A stretch of DNA of 64,000 nt from Pseudomonas turukhanskensis (GTDB lineage Bacteria > Pseudomonadota > Gammaproteobacteria > Pseudomonadales > Pseudomonadaceae), in contig NZ_BSFN01000001.1 in the NCBI RefSeq assembly GCF_027922365.1, positions 199,671-263,670 on the forward strand. Direction: 5' to 3'. Position 1 is the stretch's first letter. The number at the start of each line of letters is the position of its first letter. Below are positions 60,454 to 64,000 of this stretch, one piece after another. The notes beneath the pieces are model-generated. The model was given only the letters and a program-made list of their open reading frames with translations. It had not been told where the DNA came from and searched no databases. A program made the translations under genes and the position numbers.

Positions 60454-60536
60454 GTAGGGCGAATATCGCCAGAGGCGATATCCGCCGTTGCATTTCGCAG
60501 AACGGCGGATATCCGCAATGCGGATATTCGCCCTAC
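60454..60536. repeat. dispersed palindrome, GAATATCGCC family (copy 3, double)
   Basis: GTAGGGCGAATATCGCC AGA GGCGATATCCGCCG is followed by CGGCGGATATCCGCAATGCGGATATTCGCCCTAC, two hairpins in tandem with outer ends GTAGGGCGAATA / TATTCGCCCTAC. It fills the gap between the binding protein gene (stop 2 bp away) and the ATPase gene, so it lies inside the operon mRNA. Confidence 0.8.
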
Positions 60537-60538
60537 GG

Positions 60539-61591
60539 TTAGTTGGCCGTACGCACTCGCGTCCAGGCGCGGTCGTATTTCTTCAGGTCTTTACCCAGGT
60601 CGTTGAAGATCTGCAGCTTGGCCTTGACCTCTGCCGGCGGGTTGGCCGCCGGGTTGTCTTTGAGCTCGGCGGGCAGCAGTTTCAGGGCCTCGCCATTGGG
60701 CGTGCCGTTGGTTTGCTGGATGGTGTTGAGCGAGGCGATTTCCGGGCGCAGGAAGAACTCCATAAAGCGCTTGGCGTTGGCCTTGTTGGGGGCGGTTTTC
60801 AGCACGCACATATCTTCCTGATACATCGTCGCGCCTTCTTTCGGAATCACGTAGGTGAGATTGGCCGGGTCTTGCTTCACGTACATCAGCGCACCCACAA
60901 AGTATTGCGCGGCCACCACATCGCCCGACTGCACCATCGGCACTACTTCGTAGCTGAACGCGGAAATCAGCGGCTTGCGTTCCAGTAACCAGTCCTGGGC
61001 CACCTTGAGGTCGTCCGCGCTGGTGGTGTTCACCGACTTGCCGTTGCTGATCAAACCCACCGCCAGGACTTCGCGCATATCGTCGAGCATGGCCACCTTC
61101 TTGCCGGCGCGGGCTTCGTTGAAGAAGTCGGTCCAGGTCTCGATGGGTTTGCTCACCTTGCTCTTGTTGTAGAAGATGCCGACCGTGCCCCAGGCATAGG
61201 GCATGCAGTATTCGCCCTTGGGGTCGGACTTGGCGCGCAGGTACGCCGGGTCAATGTTCTTGAACGCCGGGCTCTGGTTGATATCGGTTTTTTCCAGGAG
61301 GTTCAGCGCGGCCATGGTGTCGTGCATGTGCACCGAGGGAAACACGATGTCGTAACCGGTGGCGCCGGCTTGCAGCTTGGCGAGCATTTCTTCGTTGCTG
61401 CCGTAGGTATCCAGGCCCACCTTGATGCCGGTTTCGGCGGTAAAGCGGGTGAGTACTTCCGGGTTGATATAGTCGCCCCAGTTGTACAGCCGCAGTTCTT
61501 CGGCGGCCTGCGCGGTGCCAGCGCCGATGCTGAAGATCAGAGTGCCGCCGATGACGGCGTGACGCAGGGGACGGGTGATAAGGTCGAGCAT
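60539..61591 (-). CDS. spermidine/putrescine-type ABC transporter, substrate-binding protein (PotD/PotF-like)
   Basis: 350 aa from ATG 61591, with signal peptide cleaved after AQA. The start of the mature protein, EELRLYNWGDYINPEVLTRFTAETGIKV, is the PotD/PotF pattern, followed by YDIVFPSVHMHDTM and YCMPYAWGTVGIFYNKSKV. The mature ligand-site acidic residues of PotD cannot be confirmed by eye, so polyamine specificity is uncertain. It is the first gene of the transporter operon, divergent from the RpiR-type regulator. Confidence 0.92.
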   Translation of the reverse strand: MLDLITRPLRHAVIGGTLIFSIGAGTAQAAEELRLYNWGDYINPEVLTRFTAETGIKVGLDTYGSNEEMLAKLQAGATGYDIVFPSVHMHDTMAALNLLEKTDINQSPAFKNIDPAYLRAKSDPKGEYCMPYAWGTVGIFYNKSKVSKPIETWTDFFNEARAGKKVAMLDDMREVLAVGLISNGKSVNTTSADDLKVAQDWLLERKPLISAFSYEVVPMVQSGDVVAAQYFVGALMYVKQDPANLTYVIPKEGATMYQEDMCVLKTAPNKANAKRFMEFFLRPEIASLNTIQQTNGTPNGEALKLLPAELKDNPAANPPAEVKAKLQIFNDLGKDLKKYDRAWTRVRTAN

Positions 61592-61764
61592 GTTCCTGTT
61601 CTCCACTGTTTTGATTGCGCAAGGCGTGGCCTGGCACTGTTGTTGCGGCAGGAATTGCGTAGGTTGTTCAGCGATATCGGGTTAGGTCTGAGTGCCTGGG
61701 TCTGCTGAACGAACCTTTGTAGGGCGACTCGAGAATAGAATATATTTCTTCCAAAGATCAACAC

Positions 61765-61784
61765 TCTGACATACTCGTGTCAGA
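61765..61784. promoter_or_regulatory. perfect palindrome in the divergent SBP/RpiR promoter region
   Basis: TCTGACA-TACTCG-TGTCAGA has 7-bp perfect arms and a 6-bp spacer. It is 32 bp before the regulator start and 173 bp before the binding-protein gene. It is a good candidate operator for the RpiR-type protein. Confidence 0.55.
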
Positions 61785-61815
61785 CTTTAATTTTTCAGCC
61801 AGCCGGAGCGCAGGC

Positions 61816-62652
61816 ATGCTCGATAGCAAAATGGAACAACTGGACGGCAAGCTGACCCCCGCAGAACGCACGCTATGGGCCTATATCCAGGCCAACCGGG
61901 AAACCATCGCCTTTGAAAATGGCGCCAGCCTGGCCGAAAAGAGCAAGGTCAGCCCCAACACCGTCAGCCGCTTTCTACGCCGCCTTGGCTACAAGGGCCT
62001 GAAAACCCTCAAGGAAGAATTGCGCGATGACGTACGCATTCAGTCGTTGCTCAACACCACGCTTATCGAGCGCGTGGACCAGCAACCCGACGATCTGGTC
62101 GCCCACCTCAACGAAGAAATCGAAGCCCTCAGCGCCTTTGCTGCGCAGCTCAGCGGCCAGCACTGGCAAGACGTGGTGCAGCGCGTAAGCGAAGCCGAGC
62201 GCGTGTTTGTCTGCGGCTTTCAAACGATCAAGGGCCTGGCTGAAGACTTTGCCAACCGCCTGTCACTGGTGCGCAGCGGGGTGGAGTTTCTCGACCTCTA
62301 CAGCGGCGTGCTGGGGCGCTGGATCGACAGCCGCGACAAGCGCTGCTGCGTGATTCTGATCGACATCGCGCCCTATGCCGACGCCGGTATCGCCTTTGCC
62401 AACAACTGCCTGCAAAGCGACACCGACCTGGTGGTGTTCACCGACGAATACGGCATTGCCCGGCACATCGACACGCCGCTGATCATCACCATGAAAACCA
62501 AGACCGGGCTGATTCTGGAGTCCACCGGCGGGCTGACCAGTGCGCTGAATGTGCTGCTGCACTGCGTGGCGTCGCAGCGTAAAGGTGAGCTGAAGGAGCG
62601 GTTGGCGGCGTACCGCTCGCGGGTGGAGAGTTTGAAGTTGTATCGGCCTTGA
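61816..62652 (+). CDS. RpiR/MurR-family transcriptional regulator
   Basis: 278 aa from ATG 61816, behind GGAG at 7 bp. An upstream GTG at 61777 lies inside the palindromic operator candidate and is less likely. The N-terminal HTH_6 domain (~8-70) includes LTPAERTLWAYIQANRETIAF and SLAEKSKVSPNTVSRFLRRLGYKG. The C-terminal SIS domain (~115-240, VFVCGFQTIKGLAEDFANRL) usually senses a sugar phosphate, though some family members control amino-compound genes. It is divergent from the PotD-like operon and probably controls it. Confidence 0.92.
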   Translation: MLDSKMEQLDGKLTPAERTLWAYIQANRETIAFENGASLAEKSKVSPNTVSRFLRRLGYKGLKTLKEELRDDVRIQSLLNTTLIERVDQQPDDLVAHLNEEIEALSAFAAQLSGQHWQDVVQRVSEAERVFVCGFQTIKGLAEDFANRLSLVRSGVEFLDLYSGVLGRWIDSRDKRCCVILIDIAPYADAGIAFANNCLQSDTDLVVFTDEYGIARHIDTPLIITMKTKTGLILESTGGLTSALNVLLHCVASQRKGELKERLAAYRSRVESLKLYRP

Positions 62653-62668
62653 GATCTGACGCGGACCT

Positions 62669-62754
62669 TAGGGCGACTATCCCCTTCAGGGGTATCCGCC
62701 GGGTTCGCTAGGCAATCGCAGCGGCGGATATCGCCAAGGCGATATTCGCCCTAC
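62669..62754. repeat. dispersed palindrome, GAATATCGCC family (copy 4, double)
   Basis: TAGGGCGACTATCCCCTTCAGGGG-TATCCGCCG is followed by GCGGCGGATATCGCCAAGGCGATATTCGCCCTAC. Like copy 3 it is a two-hairpin form. The terminal CCTAC provides the TAG stop of the ArgE-like gene. Confidence 0.75.
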
Positions 62755-63899
62755 GCCTGCATCCACTCGGCCAACCGCGCCAGCATGGCATCGCATTGGT
62801 GGAGTTGCTCAAGGCTCACAAACTCATCCGGCTTATGCCCCTGGTCCATGCTCCCCGGCCCGCACACCACAGTGGCGATACCAGCCTGGTCGAATAACCC
62901 GCCTTCGGTGCCAAACGCCACAGTGCCGAAATCACTGGAACCACTGATCAGCGCCAGCAACTTCGCCGCCTCGCTATCGTTCGCCGTAGCCAACCCCGGA
63001 TACGCGCTGATCGGTGTAAAGCGTATGCCTGTGCCCGGCTGCACCGCATTCATCTGCGGCACCAGCTCGGTTGCATAGGCCTGCAGCTCAGCGGCAACCT
63101 GCTCGGCGTTGTCGGCGGGCAAGGTGCGCACTTCAAAGTCGAAACGACAGTGCTCGGGCACGATATTCAGCGCGCTGCCGCCGCTGATGGTGCCGGTTTG
63201 CACGGTGGAATACGGCGGGTCGAAGCGGCTGTCGTGGCGCTCTTTGGCGGCCAGGCGCTGCGCGATTTCGCCGAGGCGGCCAATGAGTTTCGCGGCGTAT
63301 TCGATGGCATTTACGCCCTGCGGCGCATAGGCCGAATGGCAGGCGGCACCATGCACGTCGCAGCGCATCCCGAGCTTGCCCTTGTGGCCGAGCACCGGGC
63401 GCATAAAGGTTGGCTCGCCGATGATGCACAGGCTGGGGCGCTCGGGGCGGCCCTCGAGTGCTTCGATCAGGCTGCGCACACCGAGGCAGCCGACCTCTTC
63501 GTCATAGGAAATCGCCAGGTGCAGCGGCACCCGCAAGGGCTTGGCGAGAAACGCCGGCAAGGCCGCGAGCACGCAGGCGATATAGCCCTTCATATCCGCC
63601 GTGCCACGGCCGTAGAGCTTGCCGTCCTGTTCGGTCATTGCAAAGGGCGGCACGGTCCAGGCCTGGCCGTCCACCGGCACCACATCACTATGGCCGGAGA
63701 GCATCACCCCCCCCGCGCCCGCTGGGCCGAGCCGGGCATAGAGGTTGGCCTTGCGACGGTCATCGCTGTAGATCAGCTCGCTGTCGATGCCAAGGCCCGA
63801 GAGGTAGTCGTGGACGAATTCGATCAACGCCAGGTTCGACGCGCGGCTGACGGTGTCGAAGGCGATAAGGTGGGATAGCAGGTCGCGGCTGGTGGGCAT
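62751..63899 (-). CDS. M20-family deacylase, acetylornithine deacetylase-like
   Basis: 382 aa. Metal ligands and catalytic residues are visible: His70 in LSGHSDVVPVDG, Asp102 in GRGTADMKGYIA, Glu134-135 in SYDEEVGCLG and the Glu in IIGEPT. The length and GHKGKLGMRCDVHGAACHSAYAPQGVNAIEYA fit ArgE and close M20 relatives. Because pseudomonads recycle the acetyl group through ArgJ, and the gene sits beside an uptake/peptidase operon, it may act on another N-acyl amino acid (inference). The TAG stop is the end of a dispersed repeat. Confidence 0.9.
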   Translation of the reverse strand: MPTSRDLLSHLIAFDTVSRASNLALIEFVHDYLSGLGIDSELIYSDDRRKANLYARLGPAGAGGVMLSGHSDVVPVDGQAWTVPPFAMTEQDGKLYGRGTADMKGYIACVLAALPAFLAKPLRVPLHLAISYDEEVGCLGVRSLIEALEGRPERPSLCIIGEPTFMRPVLGHKGKLGMRCDVHGAACHSAYAPQGVNAIEYAAKLIGRLGEIAQRLAAKERHDSRFDPPYSTVQTGTISGGSALNIVPEHCRFDFEVRTLPADNAEQVAAELQAYATELVPQMNAVQPGTGIRFTPISAYPGLATANDSEAAKLLALISGSSDFGTVAFGTEGGLFDQAGIATVVCGPGSMDQGHKPDEFVSLEQLHQCDAMLARLAEWMQA

Positions 63900-63941
63900 G
63901 ATCGGACTCGGTAGCTAAACAAACTTCCGTGAAAGGCGAGT

Positions 63942-64000
63942 TCACTCGTCCCCTGGCACACCGTAACTCGGCGCCTTGGTCGGGTCGAGGGCACGGGTGA
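63942..64000 (-). CDS. 3' end of an unidentified gene (runs off the window)
   Basis: The last 18 codons before a TGA at 63942-63944 read TRALDPTKAPSYGVPGDE, an open frame to the window edge. It stops 42 bp upstream of the ArgE-like start and is on the same strand, so it is likely the preceding gene of an operon. The family cannot be named from this tail. Confidence 0.5.
   Translation of the reverse strand, partial: TRALDPTKAPSYGVPGDE

Overview
The window is a stretch of a Pseudomonas chromosome. Gene content and order match the conserved Pseudomonas blocks polA-thrB-znu/zur-metNIQ, rpmGB-radC-coaBC-dut-algC-argB-pyrE-crc-rph-yicC-gmk-rpoZ-spoT-ridA, exbBD-tonB-oxyR-recG, hup-rubredoxins and ubiCA-phoBR. 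The DNA is GC-rich and densely coded. Crc, the long membrane-anchored AlgC and the oxyR-recG pair are Pseudomonas hallmarks. From memory of reference genomes, exbBD-tonB placed before oxyR resembles P. putida more than P. aeruginosa. No tRNA, rRNA, prophage, insertion sequence or CRISPR array was found.

Layout. 1-8.9 kb: start of polA, homoserine kinase, a zinc-uptake regulon around one Zur box, and a methionine ABC importer. 8.9-9.25 kb: a repeat- and terminator-rich gap that looks like a synteny junction. 9.2-26.7 kb: housekeeping genes for ribosomal proteins, CoA, dUTPase, exopolysaccharide sugar phosphates, arginine, pyrimidines, catabolite repression, RNA processing, GMP kinase and ppGpp. 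26.7-31.5 kb: an exporter/AraC/epimerase cluster and the TonB energising complex. 31.6-46 kb: oxidative stress (oxyR), DNA repair (recG), an HDOD protein, HU, rubredoxins with their reductase, ubiquinone synthesis, phosphate two-component system and a CBS-domain membrane protein.

46-64 kb is accessory. One cluster holds a GMC oxidoreductase, a taurine/nitrate-type ABC importer, a class III transaminase, an aldehyde dehydrogenase and a nitrilase-family amidase, with a divergent LysR regulator. A second holds a spermidine/putrescine-type ABC importer translationally coupled to a DmpA-like aminopeptidase, with a divergent RpiR-type regulator and an ArgE-like deacylase. Both look like uptake-plus-degradation modules for amines, amides or N-acyl/peptide nitrogen compounds; the substrates are unknown.

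The most unusual structure is repetitive DNA. At least four families of short palindromic elements are dispersed between genes. A ~210-bp unit is tandemly repeated four times between the convergent CBS-protein and GMC genes; each unit carries decayed copies of both gene ends around one element. Five genes (LysE-type exporter, GMC oxidoreductase, amidase, LysR regulator, ArgE-like) take their stop codon from inside or at the terminus of such an element.
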